Positions 8,375-17,704 of a stretch of DNA of 64,000 nucleotides are shown here, piece by piece. A program made the translations under genes and the position numbers. The stretch spans positions 397,185-461,184 of the forward strand of contig CAVWGE010000002.1 of the NCBI GenBank assembly GCA_963754385.1, in the 5' to 3' direction. Source of the stretch: 9FT-COMBO-48-23 sp963754385. GTDB taxonomy: Bacteria; Chloroflexota; Dehalococcoidia; GIF9; UBA5629. A model generated the notes under the pieces. The model ran no database searches, was not told the origin of the DNA, and saw only the letters and a list, made by a program, of their open reading frames with translations. Positions within the stretch are counted from its first letter, which is position 1. Every line of letters begins with the position of its first letter.

Positions 8375-9364
8375 CTAAAAACCTTGAAAGGGCTCCAGAA
8401 TTTCTCCAAATGGAATGTCTCCTTTTGTTAGATGATTATAAGTAGTCTGCACATCGTCTAGAGTCGGGAGGCCGTTAATCAATATTTTGGTATTAAAGCC
8501 TAATTGCTTACCAACGAGTTCGAGACCAGCATTGAGCGTGTCTAAAATACTATTGCGCAGTTCTATTCTAAACCTCTCGAATTTCAGATACCGATATATA
8601 AGATAATACTCTAGGGCTTCCTTTTCGAAAGAATTTCTCGCATCCCAGCCAAAGTCTTTTGTAATCTTTGCTAAAGCCACGTTTCTCAGATGATGATGCG
8701 TGGTAACATCATAGGGAGTTTTTCTAAATCCGGCAACTAATTCCTTCATAAAAAAATCGGGTGATGTTAAACTTAAAATACGCATGGATTCCATTATCTG
8801 GTCCATTTTCCCTTGTATATTCACAGGTAGTTTGAAAGTGAGTGTACGTTCAGGCTTTAATTCTATATAACGACGTCCACTCAACTGCTTAACATGTTCA
8901 TCTGGCAAGAACTGTGATAACGAATTTCCTCGTTGAACAAGTGTAAAAGGATTGATTTGAACAAGCTCGAAGCCTACCATTTTCCCGTTTTTAGGTTCCG
9001 ATAGATAAACGATTTCATATGTTATTGTTTCATATATCAATAAATAAACCGCACAGTCGGCAACAAAATCACAAATAATACCGGCTAATTCGTGATGATA
9101 TCTATCTGGAGAGATGGCGTTCTCTACAATTTTCTGCGCTTTTGGATCTGGAGGTTCCAACGAAATATTGAATTCCTTCTTTGATGCTCGCCCGCCAATC
9201 GGCATTATACGTAACTTAACGTCTTCGATGAACATGTGTGGATAGAATTCATCATAGTATTTTGCCCTATCGGCTATATCTGTTCTGTTCTTTAATATAT
9301 CATCTGGTATATAAGAAACAGATTCCTGTGATCGTTTCACGTCTTCTTGTCGTTTTCGCCTCAT
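8375..9364 (-). CDS. Uncharacterised 329-residue protein, third gene of a membrane cassette
   Basis: I do not recognise this family. The protein is soluble, mixed alpha/beta, with no signal peptide or membrane segment. It has a basic N terminus (MRRKRQEDVKRS), a central half rich in short strands (YHHELAGIICDFVADCAVYL, then YEIVYLSEPKNGKMVGFEL) and a helical C-terminal half containing HHHLRNVALAKI. Its ATG overlaps the TGA of the 53-codon gene before it (TCAT at 9361-9364), so it is translationally coupled to 9361-9522 and probably cotranscribed with the large membrane protein at 9577-11955. The central part vaguely recalls phage portal-like proteins, but I cannot support that. Confidence 0.7.
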   Translation of the reverse strand: MRRKRQEDVKRSQESVSYIPDDILKNRTDIADRAKYYDEFYPHMFIEDVKLRIMPIGGRASKKEFNISLEPPDPKAQKIVENAISPDRYHHELAGIICDFVADCAVYLLIYETITYEIVYLSEPKNGKMVGFELVQINPFTLVQRGNSLSQFLPDEHVKQLSGRRYIELKPERTLTFKLPVNIQGKMDQIMESMRILSLTSPDFFMKELVAGFRKTPYDVTTHHHLRNVALAKITKDFGWDARNSFEKEALEYYLIYRYLKFERFRIELRNSILDTLNAGLELVGKQLGFNTKILINGLPTLDDVQTTYNHLTKGDIPFGEILEPFQGF

Positions 9365-9522
9365 CCGGAATAATCCCCCGTTTCATCATCGCGATCGAGA
9401 CGCTTCATGGAATTAAGAAAGTCCTGTGCTTTATGAGGCAATTCCAAACCAGGGACTTCAGGGCGGTTGGCGAGATACATAGCTAAAAACACATCTTGAC
9501 CATCGTGGGAAATCGTGCCCAT
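9361..9522 (-). CDS. Small uncharacterised protein (53 aa), middle gene of cassette
   Basis: The reverse strand reads from ATG at 9522 (start MGTISHDGQDVFLAMYLANR) to TGA at 9361, ending in RLDRDDETGDYSG. The stop overlaps the ATG of the next gene by 4 bp and the start lies 54 bp after the stop of the membrane protein. This spacing, the overlap and the protein-like composition support a real gene. A longer start at TTG 9540 is also open. It is acidic at the C terminus. Function unknown; a linker or adaptor between its two neighbours is a guess. Confidence 0.55.
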   Translation of the reverse strand: MGTISHDGQDVFLAMYLANRPEVPGLELPHKAQDFLNSMKRLDRDDETGDYSG

Positions 9523-9576
9523 TATGCCCCGAGCAATCAATTGTATAATTTTACTAGTGTGTTTCGGTCTAATACG

Positions 9577-11955
9577 TCAACCAGCGGTAAAAGGATCATA
9601 AGAGACATCAACTAACACGTTATCGTCACGTAGGCGTTTCTCTAACTTTATCTGCCAACCAGTTCGTAACGTAGCACGGGGAAGGATAGCAAAAACTGAT
9701 TGTCGGAACCTAACAAAACTGTTAATAGACTCTATAACTTCCTTGGGTTTGTCATGATTATTAAGGTATAGGTCCCAACATTCTTTAGCAGCATACCAAT
9801 ATTTTTTACCATCAAGTTCTGAATATATTAGGGCATATCCTGATATATGCAAAAGGTCTTCTATTGGTTCTGTAATAAATACTAATGCTGCTTGATCCGT
9901 ACGTGAACCAATTTCGATACGCAAACGGTCATGAGCCTGAAGAGCAGCATTGAAGTATGCTGGAAATATTTTTTCGAAAAGTGCTTCATTTCCCCCTGCC
10001 ATAGCATTATCGCATTCTTCGGCCAGTACCAAGAAGCTTTGGCCAAAATAGTCCGGCCAGGTTTTCTTGAATGGCATCTTAGCCAATGCAATAGATGATT
10101 TAGCTAGATTGGTGACAAGCGCTTCTTTAACTATTAACACTCGCTTAGAAAGCCCGTCCCAATCTGGACTAGGCCACGGGATATCCTTTACAGAATGTAG
10201 CGTAGATAATCGATCATAACAGGCGTGGATTCTGTCTACATGGAATATAAACTTGTTGCAAGCTTCTAGCCCTCTATCAATAATCTGAGCCGCATTGAGG
10301 TATCGCTTTTCTGAAATCAGGATCTCAGTTTGATTAATAAATAGTTTTTCATATTCTACAACCAGCTTTTCTACTGCCTCTTTGATAACGCTCACCATAC
10401 CGAAAGCTGAAATCTGATTTCGATACCATTTTGGGCTGATGAATTTACCTTCGACTTCATACTCGAATCTTATTCTTTCTTGTAGGTACTCAAGTTGTTT
10501 AGTGACCTCTCGCGGAATTTGTGCAGTATATATCGACTCAGGTTTATTCCAGTCAATTCTATCAAGGGTACTCGTAAATGTTTCTGTAGTTATTTTATCA
10601 AGGGTGTCTGAGAGTCCTAGTAAAATGTTAATTGGCTCCAGGCAATAGAAATCGATAATCCCAAGCCTGCTGAGTAGGCTTTTTTCTTCGTCTTCCTGCA
10701 AATTATCCATATTGGTATCATCAAAAAATGCAATCTGAAATACTAGCGGTTGAATTATTCTGAACATGTAGAGGGCTTCGTTGATAGCTAAATGCTTGGA
10801 TAATACCGATTGTGTGCGTTGAATATTATCGAGGATATCGCCGGTACTTGAAAAATCTTTTTCCTTAGCCAGAGCACGTAATACCTCTATTACCATTTCC
10901 CCAATATTGTTTTCAAACCACATAAGGTCTGGTACGGACTCTGGCTGTAGAGAAGTGCCCGAGCGAAGTGCTAAATCGGTTTCAGTCGAATCTGCGGTGA
11001 GCCAGTCACGATGACTGTATATTTTCTTGAACCAATTGCTATTACTTGGTATACGTGTCTTCTCACTAATATACAGCTGTAATAGAAGAAGAGGCTGTAT
11101 TATTAGTCTCACAAGTGCTATTCCATCAAAATATTCCGCATGAGTTGCTAAATATACCACTTTACGATAAGTCATTAATAAGCGTTCAGCCTGTTTCTGA
11201 TAATGGCTTTGAAAAGATGGATTGTCCCATTGAAATCCCTTTGGAGTCGTTGCTTTGAACCAACGCACTAAATCAAAACCTAAATATTCAGCAAGCTTGG
11301 TAGGATCAAAATAGGAAAATATTCGTAATCCAAGAACTATGAAGCTAAATATGGTAATGATTGAAAGTAACATGACAACGAGCATGTCCAGGGCATTTAT
11401 TGAAAATCCAAAGGCACTTTTCCCCAGCAGCAAAGTAGCTACTGCAACTGTTAATGCCACAATCTGAATGTATAAGTTTCCCACCTTTTCCTTTGTAAGG
11501 AGTTCGCGTATTTCTCCCGGTACCCGCGCATATACCGTGCTGGCGACAACACTTACTGCCGTGAAGTAAAGGGCTAAAAAGACACCCGCTACCTGTGCTA
11601 CAATGCCAAGTAGATTTTTTGACGTTTCCTGATCTAAGTTAAGCAGGGATTGAAGCCGGCTTGTAATAATATAAGGTGATAGGAAATAACTGATAGCTGC
11701 TAGGACGATTATAAAAACGATTGCAAAGACAGCTGGCCCAACAATAGATCTTGAGATCCCCCTGAAAATAGAGAACGATTCTCGCTGGTCACGGGTGTGG
11801 CTCTTCAAAATAAAGAATCGCGTTTCAAAATTGAATTTGACTCGTTGCCAACCCAATATTAACTTCCAATAGTATGGCGAGAATTGCCATTCATACAAAC
11901 ACTGAGGTTTGCTATGTAACCAGCGCTTTATCGTACCTCTGATTGAAAACCACAT
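9577..11955 (-). CDS. Large membrane protein (DUF2254-like head) with cytosolic domain
   Basis: A 792-residue protein. Four hydrophobic segments lie at about residues 71-93, 116-139, 161-178 and 188-212; the remaining 580 residues are helical and soluble. The membrane part includes VFLALYFTAVSVVASTVYA followed by RVPGEIRELL, which resembles the N-terminal membrane region of DUF2254-type proteins, but the match is loose. No enzymatic motif is visible. It is the first gene of a three-gene unit with 9361-9522 and 8375-9364, all on the reverse strand and placed between restriction-type genes. A membrane-anchored sensor or effector is a reasonable hypothesis. The start ATG lies at 11955; the ribosome-binding site is poor. 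Confidence 0.72.
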   Translation of the reverse strand: MWFSIRGTIKRWLHSKPQCLYEWQFSPYYWKLILGWQRVKFNFETRFFILKSHTRDQRESFSIFRGISRSIVGPAVFAIVFIIVLAAISYFLSPYIITSRLQSLLNLDQETSKNLLGIVAQVAGVFLALYFTAVSVVASTVYARVPGEIRELLTKEKVGNLYIQIVALTVAVATLLLGKSAFGFSINALDMLVVMLLSIITIFSFIVLGLRIFSYFDPTKLAEYLGFDLVRWFKATTPKGFQWDNPSFQSHYQKQAERLLMTYRKVVYLATHAEYFDGIALVRLIIQPLLLLQLYISEKTRIPSNSNWFKKIYSHRDWLTADSTETDLALRSGTSLQPESVPDLMWFENNIGEMVIEVLRALAKEKDFSSTGDILDNIQRTQSVLSKHLAINEALYMFRIIQPLVFQIAFFDDTNMDNLQEDEEKSLLSRLGIIDFYCLEPINILLGLSDTLDKITTETFTSTLDRIDWNKPESIYTAQIPREVTKQLEYLQERIRFEYEVEGKFISPKWYRNQISAFGMVSVIKEAVEKLVVEYEKLFINQTEILISEKRYLNAAQIIDRGLEACNKFIFHVDRIHACYDRLSTLHSVKDIPWPSPDWDGLSKRVLIVKEALVTNLAKSSIALAKMPFKKTWPDYFGQSFLVLAEECDNAMAGGNEALFEKIFPAYFNAALQAHDRLRIEIGSRTDQAALVFITEPIEDLLHISGYALIYSELDGKKYWYAAKECWDLYLNNHDKPKEVIESINSFVRFRQSVFAILPRATLRTGWQIKLEKRLRDDNVLVDVSYDPFTAG

Positions 11956-12112
11956 TTCTTTAAAATAGAATAGCGATTTATTGGTTACCTCGACTTGCTA
12001 ATCTTAACTTCCTGTCTGCAATTTTACCATACCGGGATTGCACTTTCTGGCGAAAAGTGCAGTAGGTGAGTGCAAGGATTGGCCATCATTTTCTAATGCG
12101 GATTTGGTCTGT

Positions 12113-14233
12113 TTAGGAAGGCCAATGTTCCAGTATATAGTCGTAGCTCTCTTTGGTATCAAGTGGCTGAGTTTGATTCCCCGTGCGTATATAGAATCTA
12201 GACTCCTGTCCCTCTTCTAAATATGCTGGCTTCGGCGAAGGTTCCACTTGAACCATACATACATCTCTACCATCTATCTCGTGGAAAGAGATGCCAATAT
12301 TGAGACATCGTTCCTTGTCAATGTAGCTAGAGATGAGCTGGTTAAGGTGTAGCTCGTAGCCGTCCCGGTCAGCTTTGTGGAGAGTCTTATAGTCATCCTC
12401 AATGCCGAATATCTGCTTGGAATCAGCGACCCCGATTAGGAGTATACCGCCGTCAGTGTTTAGGAAACCTGCAATCGTCTTCATGGCAACCATTTCTAGA
12501 GCCTTGTTTACCTGAGATAATTTGTAATCCCATCTCAGCGATGATTTAAATTCTATTTTGTTGCTCTCACCCTCCGCTATGATATCGACGATGTTCTTGA
12601 CGCCAATCTTCGTATCTGCTTTTAGCAAGTCCTCCATAAACTCATTTATGGCTTGTACAATTAGTCTTCTTCTTTCCTCAACGAATGCATCGTAGTTTTT
12701 TATTTCCCATAGTCGATGGTCTTCCGGTACAAATTGAGCTTTTAATGCTGAGGGGTATTTCTCCAAGACGCGTGGCAAATATATATTTGGGAGATTGTCC
12801 GAGGACTTCAAATTTGCCTCTTTGGTTAGGAAAGCTAGGTTGGCTATTTCATTAGCTCGAGCGATGTCTGTCCTATTGTTGCTGTCCAAGCCGCCCTCTC
12901 TATATAGCCGGGACGTTGGGAAAATATGATGGATTTCAATCGCATATTTCGACCCGATATGACCAGTGTACAGCTTCATTCCGTTAAACCAGTCTACCGC
13001 TCCTGACTTGCAGGACGCTGCGTAGACTATGTTAAAAAACGGACTGGTTTTGCCCTTACCTTTGAGGTCCTTGGGTTCTACTTTTATGCGGCCCACTTTT
13101 GCGATAATATTCAGAATCAGTTCATTAGTAGGGTTTTCAGCATTCAAGGCTTTGATATCCCTTTGCAGTTCGGTGTCCAAAGAGCCGCTATATCTAGCCC
13201 ACATTTGAGCGGCGTAGAACCAATATAGAAAGCGCATCTTCTCTACTTCAGAACTAAAGGAGTACCCGCATGTACTCAAATACTTGATAAGTGGTAGTAA
13301 AACATAAGGAGTGGTCAACTGGTTTGATGAATAGACGTAGGCGTCGGTTCGGATGAGGTTAATAAGGTATTCGGCCGATTTCACGACTTTGGGCCAAGCG
13401 TCTTTGATGGTATCTATATCGCTCTTGTAGAAAGCGCCGTCAAGAAGCACGCTGTCCGCTGCAACTGAGGCCAAGCACCTAACCCAGAACTCTAGCTCCC
13501 TGCCCTTAAGCGTAGTCAAGTTGAATCCCGTGTCGCTAAGCCTGTGGTGAGTCAATCTCAAATTCTGCCGTGCGTCTGGCCAGGAGGCACAAAGATGGGC
13601 CAAGGCCAGGTCGGCTTTACTTAACGTCATGCCACTCGAGTTGACTAGATTGAATATTCTAACAACCTCATCGGTCTCGATCTCATCACCGCTCTTAGGA
13701 ATAATCTCAATTTCGTAATCGTAACTTCGCATCTGATCGAGCCTGTTTAAGTATTTTAGTTGTTTAAAATAGAATGCCTTCTGCTCTTCTGATAAACCAC
13801 TCTGGTCAAAGAAGTTGCCGACTCCCTGCTTTAGAAATGGCGTAACCTCAATCCATTCAGGTTTACCGCGCATTTTCACCGGTTGCCAGTACTCGAATTC
13901 CTGAGTTAGTACATTAAAATACAAGGGGAAATATAGCTTACTACCCTCAAAAAAAGGTGGTGGCGTCCCTTTAAACACTGTATGCAGAGCAGTCAACCGT
14001 TGTTGACCATCGAGAATTAACCTGTAAAAGGCGTTGGAATCAGAAGCACTGCCTCGGTATTGCTGGGGCTTATACGTCTTCCATATCAGAAAATGGCCGG
14101 TAGGATAGTTCCTGTATATGGATTCTATGTATTGTCTTACTTTGTCCCGTGACCAGACGAATCCGCGTTGAAATTCCGGGAGAATGAGCTCACTCTTTTC
14201 TATCTCTGTTAAAAGTTCGGCTATGGTGCTCAT
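12113..14233 (-). CDS. DUF262-HNH (GmrSD-like) protein fused to AlbA_2 domain
   Basis: A 706-residue fusion. Residues 1-250 are DUF262, the ParB/Srx-like NTP-binding domain of GmrS: PEFQRGFVWSRDKV (19-32) and DGQQRLTAL (75-83). Residues about 420-500 hold a DUF1524-like HNH motif, IEIHHIFPTSRL with H435-H436, then ANEIANLAFLT and an asparagine-rich stretch. Residues about 550-706 form an AlbA_2 (divergent AAA-4) DNA-binding domain: NKIEFKSSLRWDY, then GGILLIGVADS. GmrSD enzymes are nucleotide-dependent nucleases that cut modified phage DNA. An AlbA_2 tail would be an unusual C-terminal addition. AGGAGGT upstream supports ATG 14233. The next gene upstream, on the same strand, is a type IIG enzyme. 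Confidence 0.82.
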   Translation of the reverse strand: MSTIAELLTEIEKSELILPEFQRGFVWSRDKVRQYIESIYRNYPTGHFLIWKTYKPQQYRGSASDSNAFYRLILDGQQRLTALHTVFKGTPPPFFEGSKLYFPLYFNVLTQEFEYWQPVKMRGKPEWIEVTPFLKQGVGNFFDQSGLSEEQKAFYFKQLKYLNRLDQMRSYDYEIEIIPKSGDEIETDEVVRIFNLVNSSGMTLSKADLALAHLCASWPDARQNLRLTHHRLSDTGFNLTTLKGRELEFWVRCLASVAADSVLLDGAFYKSDIDTIKDAWPKVVKSAEYLINLIRTDAYVYSSNQLTTPYVLLPLIKYLSTCGYSFSSEVEKMRFLYWFYAAQMWARYSGSLDTELQRDIKALNAENPTNELILNIIAKVGRIKVEPKDLKGKGKTSPFFNIVYAASCKSGAVDWFNGMKLYTGHIGSKYAIEIHHIFPTSRLYREGGLDSNNRTDIARANEIANLAFLTKEANLKSSDNLPNIYLPRVLEKYPSALKAQFVPEDHRLWEIKNYDAFVEERRRLIVQAINEFMEDLLKADTKIGVKNIVDIIAEGESNKIEFKSSLRWDYKLSQVNKALEMVAMKTIAGFLNTDGGILLIGVADSKQIFGIEDDYKTLHKADRDGYELHLNQLISSYIDKERCLNIGISFHEIDGRDVCMVQVEPSPKPAYLEEGQESRFYIRTGNQTQPLDTKESYDYILEHWPS

Positions 14234-14331
14234 TTTGACCTCCTGTTCAACCGTTAATTTCCTCTAACCACTCCTATGCATTACCTTCAAATTATCGTGA
14301 AAGAGTTCACATTGCCAAACTCATCCGTATC

Positions 14332-17300
14332 TCACCCCACTGGCCAGCCGGGAATCAGGGCATCTATCTCTGTCATTAGTCTGATGGTTTCCTTAAGAGC
14401 AACTATTATCTTCTGGTAATGGGTCAGCTCGTTATAGGTAAGCGTTCTGCCTTTGCGGTCTTTGAGCCACTTTTGGCAGACTTGGTAACCACCGATGTGG
14501 AAATTCCAGACCTCCGGCGGCACGCCTTCAAAATACTGCGTCTTGTTGATATAGACGCGCAGGCTATTGTCATCATAGCTCACCTTGTCCACGGTGTTGG
14601 AGCCGGCAACAGGGTATCTGGTAATAAGGTTATTCAGCGTGGGCAACTCCATGAGGTGTAAGGCCACCAGCTCCACGCCCTTTGTCGCCAGCGACTTGAA
14701 CAGTGATCTATCGGAAGTCAGGGGCAATCGGGGAAAGTCTATCTTGAGGAACTCGGCGTAGCGACTGCGATAGGCGGGCGAGTGGAAGACGGCATAGGCA
14801 TAGTTGAATATGTCCTCGGGGCCAAAGGTCTCCTTTAGGTCACCTCTGCTATCTTCAACGAAGGTTAGCCTCAGCTTCTCCGAGACAGTCTTGGTGAACT
14901 CAGGGTTCAGGTTGGGTTGTCGTCTACCACCCTCAAACTGCATCTCGTCTTCAGCAGGGTAGAGGTAGAGGGGGAAAACAAAGCTACGGTCATAGACAGT
15001 GACTATTTTATGCGTGCAAACACAGGATGTGGCTAGAACGGCAAAATCTTCCTTCGTTTGCCTTGCTGCAATAAGTCCAAGGTTTGGTTTATTAAGAGAG
15101 CCCATTAGAACACCGCGAGTGCGGGCTAATATTACATCGCTATATATTATGTTCCGTATATCGAAAGGTCGATATAAACATGAAACGAATGAATTTTCCC
15201 AAGACCTATCCCTTTTCAAAATCTCCCTTGCTTGAGCAACATCCCATTCGTTATCCCTAAGAAAATACCTATCCTTTATCTCTTCTATAGAAGAATCAGA
15301 GTCAACAAAATCTTTGATTCGGTCAATCAAGGGCTGTCTATCGACGTCTATCGCGAAGGCGTCTCTTTTTGTCTCAATACCAGATACCCCCTTCAAGATG
15401 TCTGCTAAAGACCAACCGAGGTCATAATCTTTCTGTAATGAAAAGTCCTTCGGTACGAAGAATAAATATGGTGCGGTTGGCGTTAGCTCCTGCCAGCCCG
15501 TAGACTCAACGTCAGATTCAAACAATGCCTTATATTTATTATCTCTCGCCCCCCACATATCCGCGTAGTAGACATGCCTCTTGCCTTTGCTCTCCGGCTC
15601 CTTGATGAAGAGTCCTATCGCCACACCTTGCTGGATATCAAACACGTTTTCGTCCTTAATATTGCCCGGAGTTTGCTCCCCCCTTCTGGAACTGCCATGA
15701 AGATTCAGGATATAAATACTAGAAAAGCTTTCTAGCAGATACTCCCGCATCCGGCGATGGGTCAACCCGTCCAGATAGGAGTTGTTGGTAATAAACCCTA
15801 GTATTCCATAGCCGGTCTTATCGATACGCCACTGAGCAAACCGGATAAACTTGATATAGTCGTCATCTATGTTTAGCTTCTTCTCATGGAGGCCTCTTTT
15901 GTAGTCATATAAAAGTGCATCAATCCATTCACCGCGGTTTAGAGAGCTTACGGAGTACGGCGGATTGCCCACCACTACCATAATGGGCTTTTCTTTCTTA
16001 ATTTCTGCGGCGGCATTGGCTTCCTCGGTTATCCAGCGGGCAAATAGGGTCTCGGCACGTTTAATGGCTTCCTCAAGCGTATTGGTAAGGTAGATGCCCA
16101 AGCGCTGGTCGCTCTGGAACTGGTAGCCGGTGTCCTGGAGCAGAAGCCCCAGCTTGAGGTGGGCGACGGCATAGGGAGCCATCAGCAGTTCAAAGCCAAA
16201 GATGCGGGGCAGCAGCTTGTCAGCCACATAGTTGTTCCACAGACCCTGCTGACCCTTGCCTGCGATAGCCTGATGAATCTCGTTTATCACCATGTAGAGG
16301 AAGGTGGCCGTGCCCACCGCCGGATCAAGGATCAGCGTTTTCTCGTCAGCCAGCCCCCTGGGCTTGTTGAAACGGGTCTTGAGCAGATAGTCAATAGAAC
16401 GTACGATATAGGAGACCACCGGCTCCGGAGTGTAGTAAACGCCGCGCATCTCCCGTACCTTGGGGTCATATTCCTTGAGGAAAGTCTCGTAGAAATGCAC
16501 CACCGGGTCTTCCCTGGCGGTGCGCTTGCCGAAGTCCTTCAGAACTGCTTCCATATCCGCCTGGGCTAATACCTGTGCCAGGTCATCCACCAGCCAGGCG
16601 ATGCGGTCATCCAAATCGGGCCCGGCAATCTGGTTAAATAACTTGCGCAGGAAGGGGTTGGTTTTGGGTAAAAGATAGGTAGCATTCTGGCGGGTAAAGT
16701 CCCTACCTGTGGTACTGGTGCAGCGGGCGGCGAACAACCCGTAGGCAATGGTCTGGGCGTACATATCGGCAAAATACTCAGCCGACAGGTCAGAGATGAG
16801 GTTATCGCGAAAAGCGGCAAGCTGGCTATGCAGGCTGCCGCCTTCTGGCTCTTTCTCGAAGGCGTTAATGATTAGATTCCGAATCAGGTGCGCTTGCCGG
16901 GCCATACGCTGGGCAAGCTCTCTGGGTGTACCCACGCCCTCAGCTCTTTGAGATAGGAAGCCGCCCAGGAGTTCGGCAACTGCTCCAGTGCCGGTTGTGT
17001 CTCTCCTGATTTTTCCGTCTCTAGCCGGGGTTCCCAGGCGGGCATTGAGACGGCACTTACCATCTATATACCAGCGGAATTCAAGATAATCGGTAAGAAT
17101 CAGATTGGTGAGCGAATTAAGATAACGATTGAACCTTTCCCCATCCGACCCTTTTCCTTGCTCAATATCGTCCAGGTTTTTGCCAATATCCTTGGCTTCG
17201 ACGTAACCAATGGTAGCTGAGCCCTTCGTGACAATAAAGTCAGGTGCGCCGCACTCTATACGGCTGGGCAGACTTGTGGCAATGATCTTATCACTAAAGG

Positions 17301-17430
17301 ATTCTAGCAGAGCTTTCAGTGTAGGATAGTGAGAACCCTCACTGGCGTGACCGGCAGATAAAGTCTTCTGGACAGCATCGAGATAGCCACTAAATACTCT
17401 CAGAACACCCGACTTTGCTGCCTCTGCCAA
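14332..17430 (-). CDS. Type IIG/ISP-like restriction-modification enzyme
   Basis: A 1032-residue single-chain enzyme. The N terminus has a nuclease-like D64 (GAPDFIV) and E78-A-K80. The methylase core has motif I D369-PAVGTATF and catalytic motif IV N489-P-P-Y492. The remainder resembles the target-recognition half of type ISP enzymes (LlaGI-like), but the superfamily 2 helicase of true type ISP enzymes (about 1,500-1,600 residues) is missing, which makes it type IIG-like. It lies just upstream of the DUF262 fusion on the same strand, 98 bp apart. It has no close sequence resemblance to the other type IIG enzyme at 853-4359 outside the shared motifs. The start ATG at 17430 lacks a strong ribosome-binding site. 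Confidence 0.87.
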   Translation of the reverse strand: MAEAAKSGVLRVFSGYLDAVQKTLSAGHASEGSHYPTLKALLESFSDKIIATSLPSRIECGAPDFIVTKGSATIGYVEAKDIGKNLDDIEQGKGSDGERFNRYLNSLTNLILTDYLEFRWYIDGKCRLNARLGTPARDGKIRRDTTGTGAVAELLGGFLSQRAEGVGTPRELAQRMARQAHLIRNLIINAFEKEPEGGSLHSQLAAFRDNLISDLSAEYFADMYAQTIAYGLFAARCTSTTGRDFTRQNATYLLPKTNPFLRKLFNQIAGPDLDDRIAWLVDDLAQVLAQADMEAVLKDFGKRTAREDPVVHFYETFLKEYDPKVREMRGVYYTPEPVVSYIVRSIDYLLKTRFNKPRGLADEKTLILDPAVGTATFLYMVINEIHQAIAGKGQQGLWNNYVADKLLPRIFGFELLMAPYAVAHLKLGLLLQDTGYQFQSDQRLGIYLTNTLEEAIKRAETLFARWITEEANAAAEIKKEKPIMVVVGNPPYSVSSLNRGEWIDALLYDYKRGLHEKKLNIDDDYIKFIRFAQWRIDKTGYGILGFITNNSYLDGLTHRRMREYLLESFSSIYILNLHGSSRRGEQTPGNIKDENVFDIQQGVAIGLFIKEPESKGKRHVYYADMWGARDNKYKALFESDVESTGWQELTPTAPYLFFVPKDFSLQKDYDLGWSLADILKGVSGIETKRDAFAIDVDRQPLIDRIKDFVDSDSSIEEIKDRYFLRDNEWDVAQAREILKRDRSWENSFVSCLYRPFDIRNIIYSDVILARTRGVLMGSLNKPNLGLIAARQTKEDFAVLATSCVCTHKIVTVYDRSFVFPLYLYPAEDEMQFEGGRRQPNLNPEFTKTVSEKLRLTFVEDSRGDLKETFGPEDIFNYAYAVFHSPAYRSRYAEFLKIDFPRLPLTSDRSLFKSLATKGVELVALHLMELPTLNNLITRYPVAGSNTVDKVSYDDNSLRVYINKTQYFEGVPPEVWNFHIGGYQVCQKWLKDRKGRTLTYNELTHYQKIIVALKETIRLMTEIDALIPGWPVG

Positions 17431-17519
17431 TCGATCTCACCCCAGAAGTAATTATACTGTCATTATACTATACAAGAGAATTGCATAACATCAACCTCTG
17501 TTTGATATGCCTAATCATC

Positions 17520-17545
17520 GTTGCACGAAACTGACTATTGTTTAG
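17520..17545 (+). repeat. GCACGAAACTGACT motif copy at island end
   Basis: The forward strand reads GTTGCACGAAACTGACT followed by ATTGTTTAG. It matches the reverse-strand core of the palindrome at 429-463 and the motif at 46897-46921 and 51022-51046. It lies in the 274-bp gene-free stretch 17431-17704, where I see nothing else apart from the ribosome-binding site of the next gene. Confidence 0.5.
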
Positions 17546-17704
17546 CCCTCTCTGTTTCCGCTTTAGGTGGCAAATGAAATCTGCTAGAATTACTTATGTT
17601 ACTACACTACCAGACCATACTTAGAGACCAGAGACGCTATTGGTGCGGTGGCCGTCATTGTATACGACTACAAGTTGAAATAGAAAGCAAGGAGGGGAGC
17701 AGCA

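Noticed and set aside
8375..9364. Phage portal protein
   Set aside because: Only vague similarity in strand-rich middle; no terminase, capsid or other phage structural genes nearby.
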